DNA of 64,000 nucleotides from Sediminibacterium magnilacihabitans (lineage in GTDB: Bacteria > Bacteroidota > Bacteroidia > Chitinophagales > Chitinophagaceae), in assembly GCA_002973575.1 (NCBI GenBank), contig PVEQ01000001.1, positions 186,001-250,000 of the forward strand. The letters are read 5' to 3'. Under the pieces are notes generated by a model that was given only the letters and a program-made list of their open reading frames with translations, was not told the DNA's origin and ran no database searches. Positions 52,100 through 62,300 of this stretch are shown one piece after another; position 1 is the stretch's first letter; every line of letters starts with the position of its first letter. A program made the translations under genes and the position numbers.

Positions 52100-54466
52100 G
52101 TTGATACCGAACTGGAAAGCGTAGTTGTCTACCTTCAATCCATTCTGCCGGGTATCGGTCCATTCAAAATTCTTGAGGCTCATCCATCCGCCGTTCTGCA
52201 AGCGTGCGGGATCTTTTACTTTATAAGCAACATCGAGTCGTATCAACACATACGAGAAGTCAATGCGGATACCGGTTCCCACACCAATGGCCAGGTCGCG
52301 GCCCAGGCGTGAAAATGAAAATTGTGCATCGGGATCTGCACTGTTGTTTTTGATATTCCAGATATTACCGATATCGGCATACAACGCACTGCCTATTTTG
52401 AATCCGGCAATCGTCGTAAGCGGGAAACGGTATTCGATATTTGCTTCTATCTGCATATCACCAAACCGGTCGTGGTACCTGCTGGTAGTGATCGTATCAC
52501 TCGATAAAGAACTACCAGGGCCCAGTTGCCGCAATGCCCATGCACGCATACTGTAAGGGCCACCCGCTATGAACTGTTTGAAGAAGGGTAATGTTCTGCC
52601 GATAACAGAATCATTTCCATAGTTGTAACCGGCACCAATGAATCCCCGGTAAGCCAGTTCTGTTTTACCCATTTTGGTAGACTGCTTGTATTCGGCTTCT
52701 GCTTTGATGTAGCGGTAAATATTATTGGTGAGGTCAGGTATCATCCCGAATAACCCGCCTGCCTCTTCCACCCCTAAACGGATAAAATGGCTTTTATTTT
52801 TATTGTTGGGATTGCTCACCGATCTGTACAATGTAAGACTTTGACTCAACACATTGCCTTCGTTGAAAGAAGCCCGCAGGAAAGGATTGATAGCGATCAG
52901 TTTTCTAAGACTGTCGAGTTTGTCAATACCGTATAATTCCAGGTTCAATGGTTTGTATAGCCAAAGATTATCTCCATTGCGTTTCTGCACTTTCCATTCA
53001 TAACCAAAGCTGGTTACGAGTGAACGCAGACGGTAAATATCGCGCCTGTCTACATAAGAACCATTGATGGAAAGCAGGGTCTTTTTGTTGTCAAGCGCTT
53101 TCAACGCTTTCCAGTTTTTGAAGGGCTGGATCAACCGGGGAAATGCATAAGTATGCCCCAGACTGAGTAAGAATGTTTGCACCAGCCGGTCACTTGTTTG
53201 CGAGAATAAATTGAGTTCAACTCCCGTGCGCAGGGTGGTGACTGACTGGATGGCCTGTTTCCATACATTTTTGTTGTGGTAAGAGAAGTTGGTAGAAACG
53301 CCCCAGGTATTACCCGATATGATATCGGCCCTGTTGAGACTGGTTTCCAGGTCTACGGTAAAACTTTGTTTAACAGCCGGTATGAGAAAATAATAGAGAT
53401 CGATACTGTCTTTCCCCCTCACCACCGGTGTTACATCTACCTGCTGCCAGGCGCCGATCTGGCCAAGGTTGTTGATGGATTTGAGATAGCTGTCTTCATT
53501 GTAAAGATCGCCGCGCCGGAGATAAGTATGTTCTCTGAGCGGACGGTAATTAAAGAGTCCTTTTTTATAACGAAGGATGCCTTCTTTTCTCCTGATCTCA
53601 TAAAAACCGAGCCCATGTTGTGCGATCAGGCTGTCTGTGACATCGCCCGGCCTGGTCTCGGAATAATAATAATTGTTGGCGATATAGAATGGCTTGATGA
53701 CAGCCGAATCGGTCACGGGTCGCTGTCGTATGTCTATATCCCAGGCGGGATTTTCTTTCCTGTGTTTGGCTGCTTCGGCAATCAGCTTTGCCTGCTGGAA
53801 AGGGTCGAGGGTGAGCGCCAGCAACCTGGCATCGGTACTGTCAACCTGCGCATAAATATTGTCGCGGGTAAACCTGAAGTAACCGTTTTGCCGGTATAGG
53901 CTTACGAGCCTGTCGAGTTCGGAACTGATGATGCCCTTGCTGTAAGGGTTGCCTTTTTTGAGCAGGCTGTTCTTTTCCTGCTTACGCGTGAGGCGTTGCA
54001 GGTTGCTGTCGCTGAGCGTATAGGAAACGGAATCGATGGTAACATTCTTCCCTGCTTCAATGATCATTTGGATATTGGTGCGCAACTGGTCTTTGAATGT
54101 ATCGATGTTGACAGAGTCTTTGAACCGGGCGTAATAATATCCCTGCGAGTTCAGGTAAGCGTTCATGAAACTGATGGAACGGATAATATTCGTGCTGTCG
54201 AAGACCGGCGGGTTTTTGATACGGTCGAAGAAAAAGAACTGGCGAACCTTGCGGCTTTTCAGGCTATCGTCCCAATAATTCTCCAGGTCGGTGGTTAACC
54301 TATTTTTCTCATCTTTGGAAAGATTCCCGTTCAGGATTACTTTATTGGAATAAACAAAAGGGCGGCCGATGGGATAGTTTTGTTTAGCGCAGGAACAGAA
54401 CAACGCCAGTAAAAACAGCAGTGAAAAGAGACTGAAAAAAGATATTCGTTTACCGTTCAAATACAT
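52088..54466 (-). CDS. BamA/TamA-family outer-membrane protein
   Basis: The 792-residue protein has an N-terminal signal with lipobox-like ALFCSC, so it may be lipid-anchored. POTRA-like repeats follow (about residues 40-370), then a barrel ending in ...NYAFQFGINLPF with a C-terminal Phe. It has FIAGGPYSMRAWALRQLGPGS, a typical BamA/TamA L6-like region with a GxxSxRxW variant. It is probably a second BamA/TamA-type assembly or transport protein, not the essential BamA. It diverges from the methyltransferase gene by five bases. Confidence 0.85.
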   Translation of the reverse strand: MYLNGKRISFFSLFSLLFLLALFCSCAKQNYPIGRPFVYSNKVILNGNLSKDEKNRLTTDLENYWDDSLKSRKVRQFFFFDRIKNPPVFDSTNIIRSISFMNAYLNSQGYYYARFKDSVNIDTFKDQLRTNIQMIIEAGKNVTIDSVSYTLSDSNLQRLTRKQEKNSLLKKGNPYSKGIISSELDRLVSLYRQNGYFRFTRDNIYAQVDSTDARLLALTLDPFQQAKLIAEAAKHRKENPAWDIDIRQRPVTDSAVIKPFYIANNYYYSETRPGDVTDSLIAQHGLGFYEIRRKEGILRYKKGLFNYRPLREHTYLRRGDLYNEDSYLKSINNLGQIGAWQQVDVTPVVRGKDSIDLYYFLIPAVKQSFTVDLETSLNRADIISGNTWGVSTNFSYHNKNVWKQAIQSVTTLRTGVELNLFSQTSDRLVQTFLLSLGHTYAFPRLIQPFKNWKALKALDNKKTLLSINGSYVDRRDIYRLRSLVTSFGYEWKVQKRNGDNLWLYKPLNLELYGIDKLDSLRKLIAINPFLRASFNEGNVLSQSLTLYRSVSNPNNKNKSHFIRLGVEEAGGLFGMIPDLTNNIYRYIKAEAEYKQSTKMGKTELAYRGFIGAGYNYGNDSVIGRTLPFFKQFIAGGPYSMRAWALRQLGPGSSLSSDTITTSRYHDRFGDMQIEANIEYRFPLTTIAGFKIGSALYADIGNIWNIKNNSADPDAQFSFSRLGRDLAIGVGTGIRIDFSYVLIRLDVAYKVKDPARLQNGGWMSLKNFEWTDTRQNGLKVDNYAFQFGINLPF

Positions 54467-54471
54467 ACAGG

Positions 54472-55194
54472 ATGTTAAGCAAGAATGAACTCAAATATAT
54501 TCAATCTTTGTGCCACAAAAAACAAAGGCAGGAGACGGGCCTTTTCCTGGCCGAAGGCCCCAAGCTGGTAGAAGAACTGTTGCACAGCGATTACAGGATC
54601 AAAAAGATACTCGCTACCGGCCGGTGGACTGAGGAGCACGGAACAAATCACATTGTTGAGCAGGTAACAGAAGCGGAATTGGGAAAGATCAGTGCATTGC
54701 AAACGCCTAACCAGGTACTGGCGATTGTAGAACAAAAGGCGCTTGCTACTGAACCAGTGATAGAGGGCCGCCTGAGCCTGGTATTGGATGGTATACAGGA
54801 TCCCGGCAATATGGGAACCATTATACGTATTGCAGATTGGTTCGGTATCGAACAGATCATTGCCAGCGAAGATACTGTTGAATTGTATAACCCCAAGGTG
54901 ATACAGAGCACTATGGGCAGTTTCATGCGGATAAAACTATGGTATAAACCGCTGACACATTTTTTATCTGCTCTACAGGTTCCTGTATATGGCGCTTTGT
55001 TAACAGGAAATAATTTGTATGAACAACCGTTGCTGAAGGAAGGCGTTCTGGTAATCGGCAATGAATCGAAGGGCATCCGCCCGGAGTTGCTTCCGTTCAT
55101 CAGTCATCCGGTAACCATTCCCAGGATAGGAGGAGCGGAATCTTTGAATGCGGCGGTTGCTACTGGCATCCTGCTTTCCCACCTGATCAAATGA
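54472..55194 (+). CDS. TrmH/SpoU-family RNA 2'-O-methyltransferase
   Basis: The 240-residue protein has an N-terminal substrate-binding domain (LSKNELKYIQSLCHKKQRQETGLFLAEGPKLVEELL) and a SPOUT domain: LVLDGIQDPGNMGTIIRIADWFGI, VLVIGNESKGIRPELL and IPRIGGAESLNAAVATGILLS. These are the three SpoU motifs. It methylates a ribose in rRNA or tRNA; the target cannot be read. Confidence 0.93.
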   Translation: MLSKNELKYIQSLCHKKQRQETGLFLAEGPKLVEELLHSDYRIKKILATGRWTEEHGTNHIVEQVTEAELGKISALQTPNQVLAIVEQKALATEPVIEGRLSLVLDGIQDPGNMGTIIRIADWFGIEQIIASEDTVELYNPKVIQSTMGSFMRIKLWYKPLTHFLSALQVPVYGALLTGNNLYEQPLLKEGVLVIGNESKGIRPELLPFISHPVTIPRIGGAESLNAAVATGILLSHLIK

Positions 55195-55197
55195 TCT

Positions 55198-55677
55198 TTA
55201 CAGTTTGTGCAATTGGCCGGCCAGTTCGGTTAGCGGAACATGCTGCATATAAGAACTGATCAGGTTACCATTCTTATCATATAAAGCTGCAAAAGGAACA
55301 CCGGTCATTTTATAATAATTGCGAAGGAAAAAAGAGTTGCCTTCGGTACCGGTGATGATATTGGGGTATTTATATATTTTATGTTCTTTCACGAACTGGT
55401 TAACAGCCGCTAAAGGAAAATAAGTGATCATCACAACAGACGCTTTATCAAAATCATGAACACGCTTGAAAAAAGCATCCATCATCACTTTACAATGATC
55501 ACAATCGGGAGAGAAGTAAATGAGCAGGATGGGTTTGCCCATAGGCAATTCCGTAGCCCTGTATAGTTTGGCGTCATTCTTAACGATTTTGAAAGGGGGT
55601 AATTTGCCGCTTTGCGCACAAACAAGACCGGCGCCGGATAAAAACATTGCGAGAAGCAGGGTAAGGTATTTTTTCAT
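55198..55677 (-). CDS. Exported thioredoxin-like (TlpA/redoxin) protein
   Basis: The 159-residue protein has a signal peptide (MKKYLTLLLAMFLSGAGLVCAQ) and a thioredoxin fold: PILLIYFSPDCDHCKVMMDAFF with the CDHC active site, and TGVPFAALYDKNG with the cis-Pro. It acts in the periplasm on disulfides. It ends three bases from the methyltransferase stop. A large dyad lies between it and the GH32 gene, so it is not part of the fructan operon. Confidence 0.9.
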   Translation of the reverse strand: MKKYLTLLLAMFLSGAGLVCAQSGKLPPFKIVKNDAKLYRATELPMGKPILLIYFSPDCDHCKVMMDAFFKRVHDFDKASVVMITYFPLAAVNQFVKEHKIYKYPNIITGTEGNSFFLRNYYKMTGVPFAALYDKNGNLISSYMQHVPLTELAGQLHKL

Positions 55678-55696
55678 ATTTGGGAATGATTGATAG

Positions 55697-55755
55697 AGCT
55701 ACCGGCAATTTAAGCAATTGTTGTTGCTTATGCCTGCTCCGGTTTGCCGGTAGCT
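55697..55755. terminator. Nested hairpins after the fructan operon
   Basis: AGCTACCGGCAA (55697-55708) pairs perfectly with TTGCCGGTAGCT (55744-55755); inside it TAAGCAA (55711-55717) pairs with TTGCTTA (55724-55730). It separates the GH32 gene from the thioredoxin gene. The T run is on the plus-strand side only, so it may also be a transcript-stabilising structure. Confidence 0.6.
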
Positions 55756-55770
55756 TTTATCATTTGATCA

Positions 55771-57288
55771 TTACCAGGTACTTTTCAACGGGGTATGTAC
55801 CAATTTTTTAATAATGAGGTCTTTGGAAGCTTTCACCGCCAGCCGGTGAAAGGGCTGGTGAGGGAAGAATATCTCTGTCATTACACTCAGCCCTCCATCG
55901 GCAAATAATTCTACTGAACTCCTATCAACCACGAGGTCCAGCTTTATGCCGGCAGCCTGGCTGAAGCGTGGCGCTGTATGCCTTCCGGCGAAACCCTTTT
56001 TGAAATCTATTTCGCCCGAACGTAAGCGATCGATATAATATTGATGAGACAGGGCATCATAACCAATCTCTACTTGCTCACCTGCTTCATTGGACAATAC
56101 CAGTGAAAGATCCTCGGCTTTATCTGCCTCCAGTTGCAACCGGAAAGGCTGCCCATCGATACCCAGCGATTGGGTAAGATCGAGACTGGAATGAACGGCC
56201 AACTGAGTTTTCACTACCGGCTTTTTTTCAATAACATGCATGGCAGATACTGGTGCTGATGCCACCAGCCATTCCTGTTTTACCTGTTTCAAACTTAATA
56301 CACGTGGGATGGTCATAGCACTTCTCCAAGGGGAAGTGGGTACTACATTGGCATAGTTCCAGTTACTCATCCAGCCCAGGAAAATTCTTTCTGAACCGGT
56401 GTTGGACCAGGTAACACCTGCGTATTCATCTGGTCCGTAATCGATCCACCTGGTACGGGTATCAACGGGTGTGAATTGATGACCGTTGAAGCTCCCAACA
56501 AAATATTGCGTAGCAGAACCTCCGTTGGGACCTCCGGGATTCAGGTTCACGATCAGTACCCAATGTTGTTTGCCATGCTCATCAGTTAATGTAAACAGAT
56601 CGGGACATTCCCAAACGCCTCCATGTGCTCCCAACGCTTTACCAAACTCGCTTTCTTTGGCCCACTCTTTTAAATTGGGTGAAGAGAAAAAGCTGATGCA
56701 ATCTTTGGTGGCTAGTGTCATGATCCATTTGTGTTGAGGTTCATACCACATCACTTTCGGATCGCGAAAATCAGTGATGCCGGGATTCTTCAACACGGGG
56801 TTGCCCGCATATTTGGTCCAGGTCTTACCATCGTCCAGGCTGTATGCCAGGCTTTGATGTTGATAATCGTTTCTCTTTGCACGCAGTGCCGCTGTATCAT
56901 GGTGTGTGAAGATGGCAACGAGTGGCGTTTGCCCACCGGTTCCGAATCCAGTGGTATTGTGTTCGTCCACTACTGCACTGCCCGAGAAAATATAACCCAG
57001 GCTATCTGGATACAATGCAACCGGCTGATGTTGCCAATGCATAAGATCAGTGCTGGTAGCATGTCCCCAGTGCATAGGACCCCATATCATTGCACCGGGA
57101 TAGTACTGGTAAAAAAGATGGTAAGCGCCTTTGTAGTACACCATTCCATTGGGATCGTTCATCCATTTTTCTTTAGGAGAGAAATGGATCTGTGGGCGGT
57201 GTGGTTCCTGGTAGGTGGACTGCGCCTGCGATGAGAAGGTGGTAACTATGACCATCAACAAAGCAGGTATCCGAATATGGTTCTTCAT
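55771..57288 (-). CDS. Glycoside hydrolase family 32 fructanase (levanase/inulinase-like)
   Basis: The 505-residue protein has a signal peptide, then the GH32 motifs WMNDPNG at residues 42-48 (nucleophile Asp45), FSGSAV, RDP at 175-177 and ECPD at 227-230 with the acid/base Glu, and a C-terminal beta-sandwich (VVDRSSVELFADGG). It cuts terminal or internal fructose linkages of levan or inulin, or sucrose. It is last in the SusC/SusD/GH32 operon and supplies fructose for the fructokinase. Confidence 0.95.
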   Translation of the reverse strand: MKNHIRIPALLMVIVTTFSSQAQSTYQEPHRPQIHFSPKEKWMNDPNGMVYYKGAYHLFYQYYPGAMIWGPMHWGHATSTDLMHWQHQPVALYPDSLGYIFSGSAVVDEHNTTGFGTGGQTPLVAIFTHHDTAALRAKRNDYQHQSLAYSLDDGKTWTKYAGNPVLKNPGITDFRDPKVMWYEPQHKWIMTLATKDCISFFSSPNLKEWAKESEFGKALGAHGGVWECPDLFTLTDEHGKQHWVLIVNLNPGGPNGGSATQYFVGSFNGHQFTPVDTRTRWIDYGPDEYAGVTWSNTGSERIFLGWMSNWNYANVVPTSPWRSAMTIPRVLSLKQVKQEWLVASAPVSAMHVIEKKPVVKTQLAVHSSLDLTQSLGIDGQPFRLQLEADKAEDLSLVLSNEAGEQVEIGYDALSHQYYIDRLRSGEIDFKKGFAGRHTAPRFSQAAGIKLDLVVDRSSVELFADGGLSVMTEIFFPHQPFHRLAVKASKDLIIKKLVHTPLKSTW

Positions 57289-57319
57289 GTAAAAGGTTTT
57301 ATACGCACAGAATATGTGA

Positions 57320-59029
57320 TCAGTATCCGGGGTTTTGTTTATACAAACCGTTGGTAAATGTAATCTCCGATTGAGGGATTGGCAAATACTCGTCGCGGCC
57401 TGCAGTGAATTTTGCTGTTGCTAAAAAAGACCTCCTGGTTTTTTCAACGGCGATATAGGCATTCAATGTTGGTTCAGCAATACCCCAGCGTACAAGATCA
57501 AAGAAGCGGGGTCCTTCCGTTGCAAACTCCAGCCTTCTTTCCCATTGCAAAGCTTTGCGTGCATAATCCTGGGTCCAGCCGGTGGCAGGATAAGGTTGGA
57601 TATTGTATTTGGACGGGAAAGTACCATCGGCTTTTTTAAGTCTTCCTGTGCTGGCTGCCGCTCTTACCCTGATCTGGTTGATCAATGGCAATGCATTGTT
57701 TTGTTGTCCCAGTTCAATATAAGCTTCCGCCTGTATCAATAAAATATCATCGTAACGAAGCACATCTTCATTCAATGCAGTGCCCATGAATGGTCCCAAC
57801 TTCAGGTAAAACGGACTGTTCGCCAGCTGTTGGTGACGCATGGTATGAAAGTTTCCATACACACCCGGATCGCGTACCCAGCTGTTACTAAAAGGCCTGG
57901 TATTATCGTATTTGTAAGGATGTCCATCGATGCCAACGGTATGATCCAGGCGGGGATCTACTGTTGCCGTGCTGAGATCAGCGATGTTATTATTGAAATT
58001 ATCAAAATTGGGCAAACCATTGATATCTGTTGTATGCGCATTGACCAGGTTCTGACTCGCAGCATGGAAACCGCAACAGCCATACTGTGGCGCACCATGC
58101 GGATAATTCAAACCATCTTCAAAAGCCAACCGGCCGTTGGCGGTACCATCATTGATGCTGAACTGGATCGCAAAAATAGACTCGGGTCCGTTCTTGGTTT
58201 CAGCTAAAAAATTATCACCGATATCTGCACTCAAAGCATATTTGCCCGATGAGATCACTGCCTGTGTCAAAGCCACTACTTCCTGCAGCCTGGTTTTGTT
58301 GATGTTGATCACCTGGTGCTTATCGTTCTGTTCATAGGCCTGGTATAATCTCAGTTTGGCCAGGTAAGCCTGGGCGGCCAGTTTATTGGCTCTGCCGAGC
58401 TGCGGTTGAGTTGCAGGTAAATTGTCGATCGCATATTGAAAGTCAGCTGCGATCTTATTCCAGGAGTCATCGTTTTTCAGATCATTGGAAGTCTTCAATA
58501 TGTCTGCATCAGTGGCAGTTTCATCGAAAATGGGAATGTTCTTGTACAGGCGCTTCATCGTAAAATAACTGTGCGCTCTCAGGAACCTCAATTCGGCCAA
58601 ACGTATTTTTTTGTTGGGGAAACTGGCATCTGAAGTAGCATTCACCGCACGCAATGCTACATTGGCCCTGGAAATGGATTTGAACAGGTTTGACCAGGTA
58701 CGGGAAACAAAAGCTCCCATAGTAGGTGCTACCAGGTTATAGTGCTCCATGGCATCGATTTCACCCACATCACCGGTACCACCACCTCCTTTGTATGCAT
58801 CGTCTGAACGAACACTGCCATATGCCCAGTTGCTATAGATAGGGCCAATCATATCTCCGTTTCCAATAGCGGCATAAGCGGCTGTTACCAAGCCTTCCAC
58901 AGCAGTGGGTGATGTGAGGTCTGTAGATGATAATACCCCTGTTGGCGTATAGTCCAGCGCTTTCTTGCAAGAACCCAATAACAGGAGTCCTGATAAAACA
59001 GTGGATGATAATATTATTTTAGTTTTCAT
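57320..59029 (-). CDS. SusD/RagB-family surface glycan-binding lipoprotein
   Basis: The 569-residue protein has a lipoprotein signal (STVLSGLLLLGSC) and SusD features: TPTGVLSSTDLTSPTAVEGLVTAAYAAIGNGD at the start, ELRFLRAHSYFTMKRLY and the C-terminal ERRLEFATEGPRFFDLVRWGIAE. It lies 31 bp before the GH32 gene and 19 bp after the SusC-type gene. It should capture fructan oligomers at the surface and hand them to the SusC transporter. Confidence 0.95.
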   Translation of the reverse strand: MKTKIILSSTVLSGLLLLGSCKKALDYTPTGVLSSTDLTSPTAVEGLVTAAYAAIGNGDMIGPIYSNWAYGSVRSDDAYKGGGGTGDVGEIDAMEHYNLVAPTMGAFVSRTWSNLFKSISRANVALRAVNATSDASFPNKKIRLAELRFLRAHSYFTMKRLYKNIPIFDETATDADILKTSNDLKNDDSWNKIAADFQYAIDNLPATQPQLGRANKLAAQAYLAKLRLYQAYEQNDKHQVININKTRLQEVVALTQAVISSGKYALSADIGDNFLAETKNGPESIFAIQFSINDGTANGRLAFEDGLNYPHGAPQYGCCGFHAASQNLVNAHTTDINGLPNFDNFNNNIADLSTATVDPRLDHTVGIDGHPYKYDNTRPFSNSWVRDPGVYGNFHTMRHQQLANSPFYLKLGPFMGTALNEDVLRYDDILLIQAEAYIELGQQNNALPLINQIRVRAAASTGRLKKADGTFPSKYNIQPYPATGWTQDYARKALQWERRLEFATEGPRFFDLVRWGIAEPTLNAYIAVEKTRRSFLATAKFTAGRDEYLPIPQSEITFTNGLYKQNPGY

Positions 59030-59048
59030 GATGATTCAATTTTATGAG

Positions 59049-62000
59049 TTAAAATGAAGCGTTGATACCAAATGAGAATGTTCTGGGAATGGGTATCGGA
59101 TCAAGACTGATGCGCTCAGGGTCGGGACTTTGGTATTTCTTGCTCTTGATTGTCAGCAGGTTTTCGGCCATCAGGTAGAAACGCAACCTCGAGAAAACAG
59201 ATTTGGGAACAATGTTGTAACCCAATTGAACAGTACGTATTTTGAAATACGACGTATTCACAATGAAATAATCGGAAGTGCGGCCTTCATTGTTATTATC
59301 TTTCAATGTCAAAGCAGGAATGCTGGTATTGGTATGTGTGGGAGTCCAGCCATCAAATACGCCGGGTCCAACATTTTCCCTGCTTTTCATGAGATTGTTG
59401 AATAAGGTATATACATCAAATCCAGATCTTCCGCTAACACCTGAACCGAAAACAGACAGGTCGAATTTCTTGTAGCTCATGTCTATCCTGGCGCCATATT
59501 CCAAAGAAGGCAGTGTGGTGCCTATCCAGGTTCTGGCATCATCGTCAATTTGACCTTTATGGGTTACATCTACATAACGTATCCGGCCGGGAGCAGCGCC
59601 TATTTGTTTGGGAGCCGCATCTACTTCAGCCTGTGACTGGAAGAGTCCGGCAGTTTTGAAACCGAAGATGTCGAACTGCGAATGACCAATGATGGTATTG
59701 AGCAGGTTACCGGGGTAAGCTGGACGAACCTTTTCAGGTAAATCTGTGATCTTATCCCTGAAGTGAGAAAAATTCAGTGTTACATTGTATTTGAAATCGC
59801 CTGTCTGCGGACCATGATAGCCCAACACCAGCTCCCAGCCTTTGTTGCTTTTGGAAGCGCCATTCACTGCTTTCGATTGACCTTCGCCCAGCGCCGATGC
59901 AACAGGTGGTACGATCAGAATGCCTGTTGTATTCCGGGTAAAATAATCAAACGAACCAAAGATCTTATTGCTGAGAATAGAGAAGTCTATGCCCACGTTG
60001 ATCTCATCGGTAGTTTCCCATTTAAGTCCCGGGTTGGCAGCCTGTGTTTGTACAAAGCCGGAAGGCAATGTACCGGTAGAAGCGCCGGATAAAGAGTAGG
60101 CGGTACCAATGTTCATGTATTGTTCCCAGAAACCTCCTACGAGTTGCGATAATACAGTACCGTACCTGGTGTCGAATAATCCAAAGCGAGCGAGATCGCC
60201 GATCTGCTGATTACCTACACGGCCTATACCCACCCTTGCCTTTAATTCGGAGAACAGCCGGTTGTTTTTCATGAAACTTTCCTTGTCAATTCTCCATCCC
60301 AATGAAGCTGCGGGAAAAATTCCGTACTGGTTATCCGAACCAAACCTGGATGAACCATCACGGCGTACGGTTAATGCAGCCAGGTATTTATTCGAGAAGC
60401 TATAATCGATGCGACCGAATTGAGAGAACAACTGATTTCCTGTAGACCCTCCGGAAACAGTGGTATTGCCCGTACCTGCATTCAGTGTAAAATATTCCTG
60501 GGTCTGGATGGCAAATTTTTCTTTCTTGGTGGTCTGGAAGTCCAGCGTGGTTTTGATGTATTCCGTACCTACCAGGAATTTGAAATGATGATTGGCACTC
60601 AGGTCCCAGTTGTATCGCAGTGTATTGGAGAAGGTGGTACTCAGGAAATGATTCTGATCGAAAGACAGGCTGTTGGTGGTGCGGTTCAAGGCGCCTTCTG
60701 AAAAAGTAGGAGTGATCACTTTACTCAGATAAGTAGCATTGTCGGCACCGAAATTGGATTTGAAAAAGAGGTTTTTGACAGGTTGAATTTCTACAAATAC
60801 GTTACCGAATGTACTTAACCGGTTGGCATTGTTCCATTTGGCCAGGTCCTGCATGTGCAACGGATTGTTGCGATCTGAATAACCCGCGCCCAGTTCGCCT
60901 GCATAAGTAGTACCATCTTTCTGATATACCGGAATGGTAGGTGCCAGCGTAACTGCCAGGAATGTGGTAAGAGCGCCACCCAGGTCCCTGGCCGTGAGCC
61001 TTTCATTGGAATTGGCCATGCGCAGGTTCACACCAAAAGTAACTTTGTCGTTAAAAGCGCGTGTGATGGCGTTGATGCTTCCGCCGATGCGGTTGTATCC
61101 GGTGAATCGCAACATGCCTGAATTACTCAGTTGGTTCAGGTTGATCTCGACTGAAGAATTTTTATTGCCTACCGATGCAGTCAGGCTGTTGCTGGTAACA
61201 ATACCTGTTTTGTACATTACACTTTGCCAGTCGGTATTACCCACTGGTGTGTTAGGATCGCCGCCAACGAAGGGCTGGAGCGATACGCTGTTCAATATAG
61301 GATTGTTGTAATCTTTGTTCCAATCGAAATTATAAATCTGGCCATATCCGGCAGTCGGATCCTGTTTGTCGTTGACAGAAGCCTGCCATAAGGCTTTACC
61401 CCTATCCAGCGAGTTCAGCATTTTTAACCGGAATGGTTTTTCCGACTGGATGGCAGTACTGCTGTTGAATTGAAAATCCACTTTGCCATTGGTGTTCCCG
61501 CCATTCCGGGTAGTCACAATGATCACACCATTAGACGCACGTGAACCGTAAATAGATTCTGCAGATGCATCTTTCAAAACTTGTACAGAGGCAATGTTGG
61601 CAGGGTCCAGGTTCTGAAATACCTCGGGTCTCGTAGTAGGTATACCGTCTATTATATACAACGGATCATTATTGCCGAGCGTATTGGCACCCCTGATGAG
61701 TATCCTGCTCGTTGATCCGTTCGGAGAGCCGCTTTTTTCGATATACAGACCTGCAACCCTGCCTTGTAACGCCTGCATAGCATTGCCTGAAGTATTGTTT
61801 TTGACAGGCGCCATATCTACAACGGCTACAGAACCCGTCAAGTCTTGTTTTCTTTGTGCGGTATAACCAACGATCACCACATCTTCCAGCGCTTTACCTG
61901 CAGCCGTTAAGATGATATCTATTTGTTGTTTTCCTTCTACAGCAACCGTTTGGGGTTCGTATCCAATATAGCTGACCAGTATGGATTTTACTTTGTTGGG

Positions 62001-62189
62001 AACTGTGATGCTGAATTTGCCTTCAGCATTAGTGGCGGTACCACCGGCAGCACCCTGGAAGGTAATGTTGGCGCCGGCCAATGGTTCATTGGTGCGTGCT
62101 GCCCTGACAGTGCCGGTTAATTGTTTTTGTGCATTTGCATATTGTAATGCAAAGAGCATTACAGTCAAAAAAAGTAACTTCTTTTTCAT
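59049..62189 (-). CDS. SusC/RagA-family TonB-dependent transporter
   Basis: The ATG at 62189 gives MKKKLLFLTVMLFALQYANAQ, a signal peptide, and a 1046-residue product. A carboxypeptidase-like domain follows (LTGTVRAARTNEPLAGANITFQG), then the plug (DVVIVGYTAQRKQDLTGSVAVVD, LYIIDGIP, ASAESIYGSRASNGVIIVTTR) and a barrel ending in FSFGINASF. It imports glycan oligomers with SusD using TonB energy. It is the third gene of the fructan locus after the porter and kinase. Confidence 0.96.
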   Translation of the reverse strand: MKKKLLFLTVMLFALQYANAQKQLTGTVRAARTNEPLAGANITFQGAAGGTATNAEGKFSITVPNKVKSILVSYIGYEPQTVAVEGKQQIDIILTAAGKALEDVVIVGYTAQRKQDLTGSVAVVDMAPVKNNTSGNAMQALQGRVAGLYIEKSGSPNGSTSRILIRGANTLGNNDPLYIIDGIPTTRPEVFQNLDPANIASVQVLKDASAESIYGSRASNGVIIVTTRNGGNTNGKVDFQFNSSTAIQSEKPFRLKMLNSLDRGKALWQASVNDKQDPTAGYGQIYNFDWNKDYNNPILNSVSLQPFVGGDPNTPVGNTDWQSVMYKTGIVTSNSLTASVGNKNSSVEINLNQLSNSGMLRFTGYNRIGGSINAITRAFNDKVTFGVNLRMANSNERLTARDLGGALTTFLAVTLAPTIPVYQKDGTTYAGELGAGYSDRNNPLHMQDLAKWNNANRLSTFGNVFVEIQPVKNLFFKSNFGADNATYLSKVITPTFSEGALNRTTNSLSFDQNHFLSTTFSNTLRYNWDLSANHHFKFLVGTEYIKTTLDFQTTKKEKFAIQTQEYFTLNAGTGNTTVSGGSTGNQLFSQFGRIDYSFSNKYLAALTVRRDGSSRFGSDNQYGIFPAASLGWRIDKESFMKNNRLFSELKARVGIGRVGNQQIGDLARFGLFDTRYGTVLSQLVGGFWEQYMNIGTAYSLSGASTGTLPSGFVQTQAANPGLKWETTDEINVGIDFSILSNKIFGSFDYFTRNTTGILIVPPVASALGEGQSKAVNGASKSNKGWELVLGYHGPQTGDFKYNVTLNFSHFRDKITDLPEKVRPAYPGNLLNTIIGHSQFDIFGFKTAGLFQSQAEVDAAPKQIGAAPGRIRYVDVTHKGQIDDDARTWIGTTLPSLEYGARIDMSYKKFDLSVFGSGVSGRSGFDVYTLFNNLMKSRENVGPGVFDGWTPTHTNTSIPALTLKDNNNEGRTSDYFIVNTSYFKIRTVQLGYNIVPKSVFSRLRFYLMAENLLTIKSKKYQSPDPERISLDPIPIPRTFSFGINASF

Positions 62190-62244
62190 AACGCAGTTTT
62201 TAATGGTTGGCAATCCTGAACAATTGAAAATGAGCAGACGCTCG

Positions 62245-62264
62245 CATGCGGCATCAGCCGCATG
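62245..62264. other. Perfect hairpin between fructokinase and susC genes
   Basis: CATGCGGC (62245-62252) pairs with GCCGCATG (62257-62264) around ATCA. It lies within the 111-bp gap before the susC-type gene. No T run follows, so a transcript-processing or attenuation site is more likely than a plain terminator. Confidence 0.5.
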
Positions 62265-62300
62265 GCTAATCGTAATGGCAATCGCATAAGTGTTGGGGTT